From the NCBI GenBank assembly GCA_019649035.1, contig BMAT01012025.1, positions 5,373-42,488 of the forward strand: a stretch of DNA of 37,116 nucleotides. Reading direction: 5' to 3'. A program made the position numbers and the translations under genes. Below the pieces are notes generated by a model, which was given only the letters and a program-made list of their open reading frames with translations, had not been told where the DNA came from and did not search any database. Within the stretch, counting starts at the first letter, position 1, and every line of letters begins with the position of its first letter. Shown here piece after piece: positions 1-10,316 of the stretch. This DNA is from Elysia marginata. Its lineage: Eukaryota; Mollusca; Gastropoda; Plakobranchidae.

Positions 1-167
1 TAGTAGTAGTAGTAGAGGTGGTGGTGGTAGAAGTACAATGTAGTAGTAGTAGTAGTAGTAGCAGCAGCATTAGTTACGTAGTAGTAGTTGTAGTAGTAGA
101 GGTGGTGTTGGTAGTAGTAGTAATAGTAGTAATAGATGTGGTGGTAGTAGAAGTAAAAGTGGTAGTG

Positions 168-235
<68 letters not shown>

Positions 236-345
236 TGTAGTAGTAGTAGTAGTAGTAGTAGAGGTGTTGGTGGTGGTATTTGTAATAGTAGAGGTGTCGG
301 TAGTAGTAGTAGTAGTGGTAGAAGCAGTAGTAGTAGTTGTTGTTG
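1..345. repeat. Imperfect (GTA)n trinucleotide microsatellite
   Basis: Almost every base is part of a GTA/TAG triplet run, with GGT, GTT and AGA interruptions. The purest tract is about 168-232. It gives long open frames (poly-Val on +, poly-Thr on -) that are artefacts of the repeat. It ends just before the tRNA-headed SINE at 383. Confidence 0.95.
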
Positions 346-382
346 TGTTTGTTATTTCCGGTTTGAAAAACATTGCTACGTA

Positions 383-675
383 CCGGCTCTGTGGCCTAGC
401 GGTAAGGCACTCGCTCAGAGATCGGGAGGTGCGTGGTTCGATCCACGGCAGAGTCAAATCAAGGACTTTAAAATTGTTATTAGCAGCCTTGTGTCTGGCA
501 TTATAGATTTAGTGTTAAGTCTAGTTGGCCCGGTGTCAGGATAATGTGACTGGGTGTGGTGTATGCAAGCGCTCCTTACATCACAGTGTGCCAGCACGCT
601 TTCAATTGTCCCAAGCACCGTGTCTAATATAACTTCGAAGTTGACTGGGACGTTTAAAGTTCAAACAACCAAAAC
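383..675 (+). mobile_element. tRNA-derived SINE, copy 1
   Basis: The head resembles a tRNA gene. An A-box-like TGGCCTAGCGG starts near 391 and a B-box GGTTCGATCC lies near 436, the two internal RNA polymerase III promoter parts. A ~220-bp body follows and ends in an AACC-type tail. The same head, body and tail recur on the opposite strand at 7261-7562 and 27282-27570, so this is a dispersed family. No clean target-site duplication was found for this copy; the flanks CTACGTA and CTAACGTA are only similar. The family name is not assigned. Confidence 0.88.
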
Positions 676-1165
676 CCCTACTAACGTAAATAGTCTGCTT
701 AAGGTCGTTGTATTATGATGGTTGTAGGCTATTTAGTGCATGTGTCGGTCGTCCCAGGAAATATTTTCTCATATAAAATGTACTGGTCGGAAACGGGCCA
801 TGTCGTTCGGATGCGTGGTTGTGTATGAAAACACCAAAAAAGAAAAAAAATGCGCTTAGTTGGAGAACTGGTCTAATCTCTTATGTTGAGGAATAGGATA
901 AATTTAGATTACGCGCGTTGGGGTATATGATGTCAGTCAGGGCCAAGTAACAGATCTATCGATCGATCCCTGGGTCGGACGTATGGGTAAGGTTAACTAA
1001 AAGTAATGTGATATTACCCCGTAAAAAGATTAGGCCATTATCTAAATTGCAAAAATAAACCAAAATGGTATTCATTTTTAAGAATGATACATGCATTTTG
1101 AAAGGAAATATGTATTGTGTCAAGATTACAGCTGGAATTGGTTTTGGTCTTTTCTTTATTGACAG
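676..1165. other. AT-rich gene-free stretch, probably intronic
   Basis: No coding exon, RNA gene or clear repeat was recognised. It ends in a polypyrimidine tract and an AG acceptor (1164-1165) for the next exon, so it is most likely intron of the lengsin-like gene. Confidence 0.5.
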
Positions 1166-3296
1166 GCTGCAGACATGGCAACGGAATTCAAGCTCTCCTC
1201 AACCGTCTACCTGAAAGAGAAAGGCTACCATGCTGAGTTTATGACATGCGCACACCCGAATGTCGGCTGCTGTAACGGATTTCATTTCAACTTTTCTTTA
1301 TGGGATACGAGCGGGCAGAATGTCTTTGTTAACCCCAGCGACAGCAAGCAGCTCTCCGACTTAGGAAAACATTTTTTGGCTGGACTCATTGAGCACGCCC
1401 CGGCCATGACAGCTCTCTGCTCGCCCACAATCAACTGCTACAGGTGCGTTCAATCCAGGAAAAATAGGTTCTGGTATCTTATATCGAATGTGTTAGAAAA
1501 GATGGGGTTTCAGGCACATGTGACATGTTTGAAAAACAGCTTAAAATGATCTTGTTTAGTATGGGCAAATTTAAACATGCTAAATGTTTATAAAAATCCT
1601 AAGCATTAGTTTAGTAACATATAATGGAGTTATAGTTCTCGCAGAACTAATTTAACAGATGACGTGATAGCAAGATCTTTAAATTCACCACTCAATTCCA
1701 TTTCACCTATATCATAAATTATACCATTTTTTCCTATAACTCTTTCATTTCCTTTAGATTATAGAGCAAAAGCTGCAGGTTTAAAACAATGTACTAAATT
1801 TTACGCTCACAGCCAGGATTAGATTTTTAAGCCGACAAATTGTTATTCAAAGCTTGTACATGTACTTTATTAAGCAGCATGCTGAAGTGTAACAAATGTC
1901 GCAATTTTTTGTGCAGTCACCATAAGTTGTAAGATGGAGAACATAGAAATGGTATTTGTAACATGTAAGCCTCTGCTTTTCCTGTCGAGTAATATATGTA
2001 TTAATCTTATCTTCTAAGTCCTTTTAATTTTTATGGAGACTTTTCTTGGTCGTAACACTATGCGATACATGTATATGTAATATTTTACATTCGTTTCATG
2101 ACCCCGTGGTGTTATCAATATATAGCATTTGAGTATAAACAGAAAAAAAATTGTGTATTCGGAATTTTGGCCTGACATTTTTTGATGCTATAAAAACCTG
2201 AACAGCGTCTGTACCAAGATGGCTATGATACCCTTTCCCCTTTTCATCGTCTTTCCTGTATTCCTTGATGATTTATTTTCCTTATACAAAACAAATGACA
2301 TGGCTGAATCCAAACCGAAAAGTTAAGATATCTTTTCCCTTTTCCATCATCTTCTCTTGCATTCATAAATGATTCATTACGCTTGTCAAATAAGATTCTA
2401 AGAAACCTACTTGTATGTCCTCCATTCATTAATAGATTCTGGAAATATCTCTTAGAAAAATTAAATGGGTGCACGCCACTGTGCCTGTTTAAATCTCTTT
2501 AAAGCGAGATTTTCGGTATCCATGCTTGGCACTGTCGATAGGCAATACAACCACTGTTCCATGTAATACTCTAATAGGCATAGGCCTATAATGATGGGTT
2601 TTGGGCCTATGACGTTTCGTAACTTCATAATCACTGTATCAAGAGGAATAGCTTTTATAAAACATACAATAGCATCCTTCCACAGTTATTTCTATCAGGA
2701 GGCCAGATTAAGATCTACGGTATCTAACTTACTCTACTGAAAAAAAAAGCAACCAACCAGCAACAAATGGCATTTCCCGCAGTATCCCAGCATGCACCAA
2801 TCTAAAAATAGCTCTGGGGTGTACAAAAATTCATTGTTCATTAGTATTTTATCTATGTTTATCTTTCTGCAGAAGAATTGGCTCCAGCTTTTCCCCGTGC
2901 TATGCTAACTGGGCGAATGAAAACAGGGAGTCAACGTTTCGCGTCAAGTTCGAGCCAGACCAGAATGTTTACATGGAGAACAGACTTCCCAGCAGCGCCT
3001 GCAGCCCGCACCTGGCGCTCGCGTGTACCCTGGCAGCGGGCATGGACGGCCTCCGCCGCAACTTGTCTCTCCCAGGTCCCATGGACACGAGCAGGAAACT
3101 GCCGGCCAGTCTGGACGAGGCGCTGAACGCACTCGAGGCTGATGCGATCCTCAAGGAAAGTCTTGGGGAGAAACTTGTGGACATGTTTGTCTATAGTAAA
3201 CGCACGTTTGAATGTGAGGAGTTCAAAGCGTTTGGAGACCTTTCGGAAGATAAGCAGATCCTGAAAGAAAAGGAGTTCTACGATGACCTCTTATGA
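1166..3296 (+). CDS. LGSN: Lengsin / glutamine synthetase-like protein, C-terminal two exons (5' end outside window)
   Basis: Two exons, 1166-1443 and 2873-3296, join across a GT-AG intron (donor GTGCGT, acceptor CTGCAG) with two bases of an Arg codon on the left and one on the right. They give 233 residues ending at TGA 3294-3296. The protein is the catalytic-domain C-terminal half of the glutamine synthetase superfamily: an AADMATEFK start matching the family's ADN segment, NGFHFNFSLWD for the His-X-His loop, GKHFLAGLIEHAPAMTAL, the NCYRR stretch, ANWANENR, a MENRLP segment and HLALACTLAAGMDGL. Similarity looks closest to lengsin, the animal GS-I-like protein. The second His of the loop is Asn and the Asp after ENRLP is Ser, so loss of ammonia-ligating activity is plausible (inference). 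Earlier exons must lie left of the window, since the first 1.1 kb shows none. The acceptor choice at 1166 rests on the family alignment; CTGCAG ending at 1172 is an alternative. Confidence 0.88.
1444..2872 (+). other. Intron of the lengsin-like gene
   Basis: 1.4 kb of AT-rich sequence bounded by GTGCGT and CTGCAG. It contains several AGGCCTATA-type words near 2577-2610. No exon or mobile element was recognised inside it. Confidence 0.8.
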
Positions 3297-3340
3297 TGTT
3301 TAATGTTTTACTATGACCTTTTATGATGTTTAATGTTTTA
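3281..3340. repeat. 30-bp tandem duplication across the stop codon
   Basis: 3281-3310 and 3311-3340 are two near-identical 30-bp units with two visible differences (CGATGACCTC versus CTATGACCTT at their starts). The first unit contains the last codons and TGA of the lengsin-like gene, so the second is a copy of the coding end placed in the 3' UTR. Confidence 0.9.
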
Positions 3341-3720
3341 CTATGATCCGTTCTTAGTTACATTTGAAGTGATTATAATCTGAGAACAGTAGAAGATATC
3401 AGGTCTTCATATGAAGCCCATTATTGTCCGACTCTTGCTTTTTCTGTCCCAATATGATGAGTTTATCAGGCATCTATTGTGATTCAAAACTTTATTACAT
3501 GGTTGGTGTTGCCTTTAAAAAAGCTCAATTGTTCGGGTGTTCGTGATATTCAAAGAAGCTCAAAGTTAACTGCACTACCGATACTCAAATTGGTGGGCTG
3601 CACCGTTGACTACTCAATAATAGTACTTAGGTATTATGCAAGTCCATTATATTATGCTTTACTCATGTACTTATGTACTTGCTCTTAAATTCGTTACTTA
3701 GGCTCTAATGTGCCCCTTAT

Positions 3721-3742
3721 ATAGATATATATATATATATAT
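3721..3742. repeat. (AT)n microsatellite
   Basis: Short TATA-rich run in the putative 3' UTR of the lengsin-like gene. Confidence 0.85.
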
Positions 3743-3881
3743 TTCTTTTTAACAATTTTGTCCATTATGTAATAATACATTTCTTACACACAAAACTCTG
3801 TTAATGTTAAAGTAGACTTTGGCAGTTTTCGGCGCTTATCATGTGCAACTTTATACTTTTTGCGGATGATTTTGTGAAAAA

Positions 3882-3887
3882 AATAAA
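3882..3887 (+). terminator. Candidate poly(A) signal of the lengsin-like gene
   Basis: AATAAA lies 586 bases after the stop codon. A T/GT-rich stretch follows at about 3908-3930, as expected for a cleavage and polyadenylation region. No closer canonical hexamer was seen. Confidence 0.6.
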
Positions 3888-4079
3888 ATTAAATTTATAT
3901 TTCATGGAGTTTTTTGTATGTTGGATTTTTATGTTAGTCATACTCAACAATCTCTATTTAAGATTGCGTTTCGATTCATACGACTTGTTATGTTGATGTT
4001 ATTTTGAAAATGGTTCACTACAGTGATTTGTAACTGGCCCCGAGACTGTAGCAACTAACTCATAAGTTGTTTTTTTTTA

Positions 4080-4580
4080 TTATTATTTTATGTTTAACAT
4101 TGTGGAAGAAAGTAGGCCTATCCTATGTGTGTAAAGAACGCCTTCTGTGTGTGTTGTTGAAGTTCTAGATTATTTTACGTTTTAACATTGTGAAAGAAAG
4201 TATCCTATGTGTAAATAATGCCTCCTGTGTGTGTTGAAATTCTAGATTATTTTACGTTTTAACATCGTGGAAGAAAGTATCCTATGTGTAAATAATGCCT
4301 CCTGTGTGTGTTGTTGAAATTCTAGATTATTTTACGTTTTAACATTGTGGGAGAAAGTATCCTGTGTGTATTGTTGAAATTCTAGATTATTTTACGTTTT
4401 AACATTGTGGAAGAAAGTATCCCATGTGTGTTGTTGAAATTCTAGATTATTTTACGTTTTAACATTATGGAAGAAAGTATCCTATGTGTATTGTTGAAAT
4501 TCTAGATTATTTTACGTTTTAACCTTGTGGAAGAAAATATCCTGTGTGTGTAAAGAACGACTCCTGTGTGTGTGGTTGAA
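4080..4580. repeat. Minisatellite with 60-bp and 77-80-bp unit forms
   Basis: Units begin TCTAGATTATTTTACG at about 4164, 4241, 4321, 4381, 4441 and 4501, giving steps of 77, 80, 60, 60 and 60. A diverged unit precedes them from about 4080. The long form carries an extra ~20 bp (TAAATAATGCCTCCTGTGTG or TAAAGAACG-type) that the central units lack. The array lies just downstream of the lengsin-like gene. Confidence 0.95.
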
Positions 4581-4583
4581 TAG

Positions 4584-4990
4584 TCAACAGACTTTCAACC
4601 CTCTGGATCGCCCGGCTACTGAGTCATTTTGCTGCTCACCTATACACTAACAGTGAGGCCGCTTCAGTTGCGCTGCTGCTGTCCAGTGGTGCTAGCTGCT
4701 CCATTCAGGTGTCCTTTTTCCTGACATCCTGGCATCTTCCTGAAGCTACCTGGCTGCTGAGCAAGGCTACACTGACTGAGCTGTGTAGCTTTGCTGCTGA
4801 GGGTCTGTGTCATTCCGGCGACCTGGCGTTACCTGTCTGAGGGTACGTGTGGTTTAGTTGGTCGGCCAACAGGTGAAGCTCTTCCCTCCCCTTGGGGGAA
4901 TTTCTCACTTGGATATTATGGTTCATCGTTTTAGTGCGCTCCCAAATCAGGCTGTCAGCATTAAATTATGTTCCATCTTCACAGATAATG
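4584..4990. other. GC-richer block of unknown nature
   Basis: This ~400-bp block is rich in GCTGCT, CTGAG and CCTGGC words and stands out from the AT-rich flanks. No frame gives a recognisable protein, and no termini or target duplication were found. It may be a fragment of an unrecognised repeat. Confidence 0.4.
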
Positions 4991-5720
4991 GCCCTTAATA
5001 GGCAATTTCGTCGATTTTATTTTTAAAACAATGAGATAAAAATATTTTTGACAATGCTTTTTCATACAACCCAAAGCTGTTAACAAAATGTTTTTAAAAC
5101 GATTAATAAAATTTTTGTGAATTTTTTTTTGTTATTTCAAATTGCTACATTTCATTGCATTTTCAGCATCTTTAATTAGGCTTTTCCCAACATTTTAATT
5201 TTCGGGGGTGGTCATTTTGAAGTGCTATAACTTTTTAAGTTTTCCGATAAATGTGATTCGTGTTTCCATTAATTTTTTGTCGTTAGTAGAGGAAACCTTT
5301 GAAAACATCAATAATTGAAACCTAAGGAAATGTGCTGAGTTATCGCCCCTGCCGACTTTCAAAATTTTTGTTTTATTTAAATGCTGAGCTAGTTGGAAAT
5401 TATGTTTCGGTTTCATGGAAAAATGTCAAGTATTTTTATGACATAACTTCATAAATGGTAAATGTTAAAATTTAGGTTTAAAACTAATTAAACACACACA
5501 CTATCAAACTATGAACATGTATTAAACCCCTTGAAGTAATGTATCATTTTTACAGTAGCCTATGGGGTACCCGGTACTATCCTTGCAAATGCAGTCAAGA
5601 GTCATTGAGAATTAAACATATTCTTAACACTTAAATACCAGACTTTTGGAGTTGACTTGAGATTTTTTTTCAAAAATGGAATTTAATGATTAATCACCAT
5701 GAGGCAAAAGCCAGTGTAGG
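4991..5720. other. AT-rich stretch, 3' flank of the minus-strand ORF relic
   Basis: No gene or repeat boundary was recognised. It lies directly downstream, on the minus strand, of the decayed ORF at 5721-8445 and may be part of the same multicopy unit. Confidence 0.35.
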
Positions 5721-8445
5721 CTACAGTTCACCATGTGTGTAAATACCGCATGTATCTTCTTCTTCTTCAAAAAGAAGGTCATCCTCAGGGCCAGTATACG
5801 CCAGCTCTTGCTCATTTTCCAAAGCATCTTCTGTAACAAGACTACCTGGAAGTATGTCCTGAAGCTCTTTAGGAATGAAATCCTTTACTGAACCATTTCA
5901 CTTCAAGTTCACCAGATGGGCTGAACTGCCACCCATTGTCTTCGGGCTTGGGCAGGTCTGGAAAGTTTGAACTTGATACTCTCCATACTTGTGTTTGGAA
6001 ATTTGCTCTTTGAGTGTGGAGCATAAGTGCATTTTGGCAAGGAGACATATGGCTCAAATCCACTCCCTCTGAATTTGAAAGAATGCCTTTCTTAACTTTA
6101 TTGTCTTGCTTTGTCATGACTGTGACTTTATCAACACTGGTATGAAATGATTTCCCATAGAGTTGGCAAAAAATGTCGCAGTTTTTCGTTTACCTTGATT
6201 TGAAATGATCTGTTATGTGCGTAGCCTGGAAATGTATCTTGAAGACCTCGATCTCCTCGTAAAAGTTTCAGTGCTTTGAGCTTGCCTTTTCCTGCAGAGC
6301 AGTTTGTTGAATCACATCCAATGAAAGCATACAAGCGCAGTGTTGCATTGCGCGTCGTTTAAACTTTGTAGCTAATAAATCAGTTATGTTCAGCTGTCTT
6401 CTGTTGTTACCACTGCCAGTGCAAAGATAAGTGGTTTGCAGCTTTGCTAACGATATCAGAGAATATCTGAATCTGGGGACCTCACAGTGATCCCTCTTTT
6501 TTCTGGTTGCTACGAAGCATACACACAGTGTAGGATTATTCTAGAATCAGCTTTCTCATGAGATGAACTCAAGTCTGGCACTGGAAGGGAGTTAACTGGT
6601 CTTTGATCATCTGTAAGCAGTTCGCATACTTCTTCATTAACAAAGAAAAATTCTCTATTCATTAAAAGATGACCATAGCCATCACTTGTCTATTCAGCAT
6701 GCGAAATAATGATCAATGCTTTTTTCTTTATTTTCATCGTTGGATATAAATTCCTCGAAGTTCTTTGGTACATTTGTTGATGGTCCATGTAAAACATAAC
6801 TTTTCACAGTAGATGCCCCCCTTCTCAGACGTTCACACCTTTTTATTGAATCATGGTCTGTCACAGAATACACTAATGTGGCCGAACGTAGACTGTAGCA
6901 AACTTGCTTAGCGAAGTCTCCAAATGTATCTGGGCCACTTGACATCTCCATCTATAATGCAAGTTGTGTTTGACTGTCTTGAGAAATCTTGAGACTGACA
7001 ATTGTTGCTTCTCAGCTTGTGCAGCCGTGTTGCCTTGTTCAACAAGTTGTTGGTCTTAAGAGGCAGACCATCTGATGAGGACAATGGCTATGGAATAGGG
7101 CCCTAGTGGGTATTTCAGCACTTTCTCCATGTCGACTTTGTGTTGTTTTTTTGTTGGACAAAACAAGTAGTTGCTCGAATACATTTCTTTCTGCTTTAAT
7201 TTTTACAACATTCTTTGATGGTTTTATTGAGGTTGATTTTTAATACCTCAGTCATAACGATTGGTTGGTTGTTTCAAATTTAACGTCTCTTTTCAACTAC
7301 AAGGTTATATCAGAGACGACGCTTGGGATAATAGAAAGCGTGCTGCCACACTGTGATGTACGGAGCGCTGCATACACCACACCCAGTCACATTATCCTGA
7401 CACCGGGCCGACCAGACTTAGCACTAAAACCATAATGCCAGACACCAGGCTGATCAGCTACTAATACCAATTTTAAAGTCCTTGGTTTGACTCGGCCCAG
7501 GATCGAACCCGTACCTCCCGATCTCTGAGCGAGTGTTTTTTACCGCTAGGCCACATAGCTGGTCAGTCATAACGACCAAACAACTGAGTCATGGTTTCAG
7601 AAGAGATAATGCCCTGGACCAAAGATTGATCTACACTTATTTGAAGTCCTCTTGCATTTGATACTAATTGTGTGAGAGTATCACTAGAGCTTGTGTTCTG
7701 CAGAAAGGAGGCAAACAGTAGTCTTCCCAAAGCCTCCTAGACATGCGTGTGAACCCTCATGGCCCTCTTGCAATGTTTGTCAGCGAAAAACTCTGACAAT
7801 GGACCCACTTGCACACCATTCGGCTTCAATTATAATTTCTTCCAAACCAGAAGCTTTCATCAATTTTCCCACAGCTCCCAGGTGGTATCATCATAGTGTG
7901 GAATACACCTAGGTGAACATTTCTGTAAGAATCTGGATGTTACCTAGGAAGAGCATAATTATATGCTTTCTTAACCACAGCAAGATAAAAAATAACAAAT
8001 GGCAATTGCTGGCCTGTTCCTTGAGTTGCTTCTTGTGATACTTGGAGAGCTTTTTTCACAGTTGCACGTTCATTCACTGATGTGTTGATGGGAGGCATGT
8101 AGTAGAGAAGTGATTGGGTTTGTTGCTGACGTGCCGTTGTCAATAACACCCAGCGTTTCCATCCCGGAATCATGCAACTTGAGTTGAGATCCAATCGACA
8201 TAGCATTCAGAGAAAGAAGAATTTTCTGATAAGGTCATCACTACTTGCATTGTAGTGAAAACATGTCTTTGTAACATCAAATGTTGGATCTATCATGCTG
8301 CCTTCGAAACAGACTTTACATTTTTCTTGGAACATACGTGGCAGAACATTTCTCTGATTTCAAAAAGGCTCATCATTGCATGTCTGAGTTTTAGTTGAAT
8401 CCCCTACATTCACAGCGCTGTTATAAAGCACAGCGGCTTCCCTGG
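5721..8445 (-). pseudogene. Frameshifted relic of a multicopy invertebrate ORF with FEN1/PIN-like motifs
   Basis: Read right to left, blocks in changing frames reproduce one uncharacterised metazoan protein family. They are PPINTSVNERATVKKAL (about 8100-8050), VHLGVFHTMM then LMKASGLEEIIIEAEW (about 7900-7830), KHCKRAMRVHTHV, DTFGDFAKQV (about 6940), SSHEKADSRIILH (about 6555-6517), VRSPDSDIL (about 6487-6461), YAFIGCDSTNCSAGKGKLKA (about 6331-6270) and DLSHMSPCQNALMLH. An acidic FEEEEDTCG tail ends at TAG 5721-5723. In-frame stops, frameshifts and a SINE at 7261-7562 rule out an intact product. The order E..D / SPDSD / GCD..G.G...ALKLL resembles the acidic metal-binding residues and helix-turn-helix of FEN1/XPG-type PIN nucleases (inference; the family's function is unknown to me). 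A polypyrimidine-AG at the right end (TTTTTTTTATCCAG on -) suggests a former splice acceptor, with upstream exons absent. Confidence 0.75.
7261..7562 (-). mobile_element. SINE copy 2, inserted in the ORF relic, with 13-bp TSD
   Basis: Reverse-complement copy of the tRNA-headed SINE at 383-675. Its tRNA-like head is at the right and its AACC-type tail at the left. The 13-bp direct repeat TCAGTCATAACGA flanks it exactly at 7248-7260 and 7563-7575, a target-site duplication typical of LINE-mediated SINE insertion. The host frame (ETMTQLFGRYD) runs into the insertion point, so the SINE landed in the coding relic. Confidence 0.95.
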
Positions 8446-9170
8446 ATAAAAAAAATATTAGTTCATATTATTAGTAGTTCTTTATTTGAGTCGAGACACA
8501 CATGCGCAAATTTACAGCGAGGCCTACAAATGTGTTCGTTACTTCTGTGAGTTCGCCTCATGAGTGTTTTTTTCTAAGTGTGCCTTACTGCAAGTCTCCT
8601 ACTTCTGCAACTTTTATCTACAGAATTAGAATCTCTTTACATTTAGGACTGTTCAAAAGTCTTTTTTTTTTTTTTTTGACGTATCCTGCACTTTGTCATG
8701 TGTGGGTCAGGTATGGGTTCAACATAATATAAGTCTATGTTGGCTTTTTAAGGAAACAACGTGGGTCGATAAAAATAAAAGGGCCACTTATTTCAGCGTT
8801 GCTCTTTTAATTGTGGTTAGTGGCCTACATTCTGGTGGCAAACATGGATTTTAATAACAAGAAGAAGGAGATAAATAAGAAGATGTGTGTTAGTGTGTGT
8901 GTGTGTCTAAAATTAAATATATGAGACATTAAAGCACCACAGATAAGCTGACTGGCTAAGGATCCATGTGGGTGTTTTTAATATAATAATGTAAACATGT
9001 TCACAAAGCAACACACAAATGACGAGATTATCACTCTCGGAGACTCGCTCTTTCCGAGTAGAGGTATTGAGTAGGCTCCAACGGCTTAGGGGATGTTGAA
9101 ATACCTAAAAAATGAAGGCGTTTCTTTCATGTCGAATTACAATCATTCGTTACATATTTAAATCTGCAGA
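8446..9170. other. Gene-free stretch
   Basis: Contains a T-run at 8659-8677 and a short (TG)n run near 8884-8906. No coding or mobile-element signal was recognised. Confidence 0.5.
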
Positions 9171-10262
9171 AAAAGACTCAAGCAGCTAGAACATGAACTT
9201 AAACTGTTAAATAATGATACAATTAAACAACTCAAAAAGAGAAAAAGAACACGGCTGTTTTTTTAGCTCGCGCAGGGAAGACACTAGCAAGTAAAAATTG
9301 TCATAGAAAACAGCTTAGCCTAATCATGAAACGAGGAACTGTTATACATGTATAGATCATTTAAGTCTAGAATTTTTAAGAACCGTTTCGTATTGATGAC
9401 AGAGACAAATGAATTATTATGAATAGACTTTCTCGTGCTCTGCATAGAACATAGCAGAGAAAAACATTTTACAAATGTTGCCACACACTAGGGCCTAACG
9501 CATCAACAGAAGGCTACAAATTAAATGTACCAACTGCCAGATCCTAAATTTGAAGGAGACAAACTGGCAAACTTTCAAAGTGTTTACAACTAAACTAGGT
9601 GAAAAAACAATTGCAACCTTTGCAAATAAATCTTGTGACCTTGACCCCATTCCAACTGGAATTTTTAAAGAAGTGTATCACCACTACGAGTTTCATTGAT
9701 TGCATTAGGTTCAGGTTTAATGAATCACTTCAGAGTGGCATAGTTCCAAAATCATTCAACGCCTCTCTTTTAACTCCTCTACTAAAAAAGCCTAGTCTCG
9801 ACGAAAACGACGTAAAAATTATTAGGCCTTTCAATCTTCCTTTTTCTTGTCAAAAGTTCTGAAAAAAATAGGCCTAGGAGCCATGCAACTACCAAAACAC
9901 TAAGTCAATAACTTGAAAGATAGATACCAATCTGCATGGGTCATAGCATTGAAACGACCCTTTTAAAAATGTCAGACAACATCCTAAATCTCTTTGACAA
10001 AAACTATATTGTCCGTTAGCTCTGTTTGATCTGCCTGCAGCCTTTCATACTATTTATTACGGTATTTTATTATCAAGGCTAGAAAACATGTTGATCTACG
10101 GTATCCTAGGAAATTTACTTCTTTGATTTAAATCCTATTTGTCAGAACTTTATGATTTATCAAGCTGTAAAAGCAGGCCATGGACTGTCTGATTTGGCAC
10201 TCTTAAAATTTAGAGTACCTCAAGGGTCTGTACTCGTTGCAAAAGAGTAAACTCTCTGTAAC
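9171..10262 (+). mobile_element. Decayed CR1/Jockey-type LINE ORF2 fragment (reverse transcriptase)
   Basis: Broken frames read, in order: a RLKQLEHELKLLNND segment (about 9176), LPDPKFEGDKLANF (about 9534), NKSCDLDPIPTGIFKEVY (about 9628), LQSGIVPKSFNASLLTPLLK (about 9729) with KKPSLDENDVK, SIETTLLKMSDNILNLFDKN, LPAAFHTIYYG (a decayed AAFDTIDH box) and VPQGSVL (about 10214-10235). This is the usual order of ORF2 from the pre-RT region to RT block 4-5 of CR1/Jockey-like non-LTR elements. Many stops and frameshifts make it dead. It is cut at the right by the assembly gap. Confidence 0.85.
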
Positions 10263-10263
10263 C

Positions 10264-10316
10264 NNNNNNNNNNNNNNNNNNNNNNNNNNNNNNNNNNNNN
10301 NNNNNNNNNNNNNNNN
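10264..10316. other. Assembly gap (53 N)
   Basis: A run of undetermined bases, flanked on the right by A-rich sequence. It interrupts the LINE fragment just after the VPQGSVL box. Confidence 1.

Noticed and set aside
383-456. A functional tRNA gene at the SINE head
   Set aside because: Two further copies carry the same head joined to the same non-tRNA body and tail, which makes it a SINE promoter. The cloverleaf is also imperfect.
18-506. Long open frames on both strands over the GTA repeat (poly-Val, poly-Thr)
   Set aside because: They are translations of a trinucleotide repeat running into a SINE, with no composition or motif of a real protein.
7691-7912. Open frame on + opposite the ORF relic
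   Set aside because: Shadow of the minus-strand family blocks (KHCKRAMRVHTHV, LMKASGLEEII), with no recognisable motif itself.
8410-8445. Intact spliced version of the ORF relic
   Set aside because: An acceptor-like tract exists at the right end, but in-frame stops and frameshifts follow in several places, so no intact product is possible.
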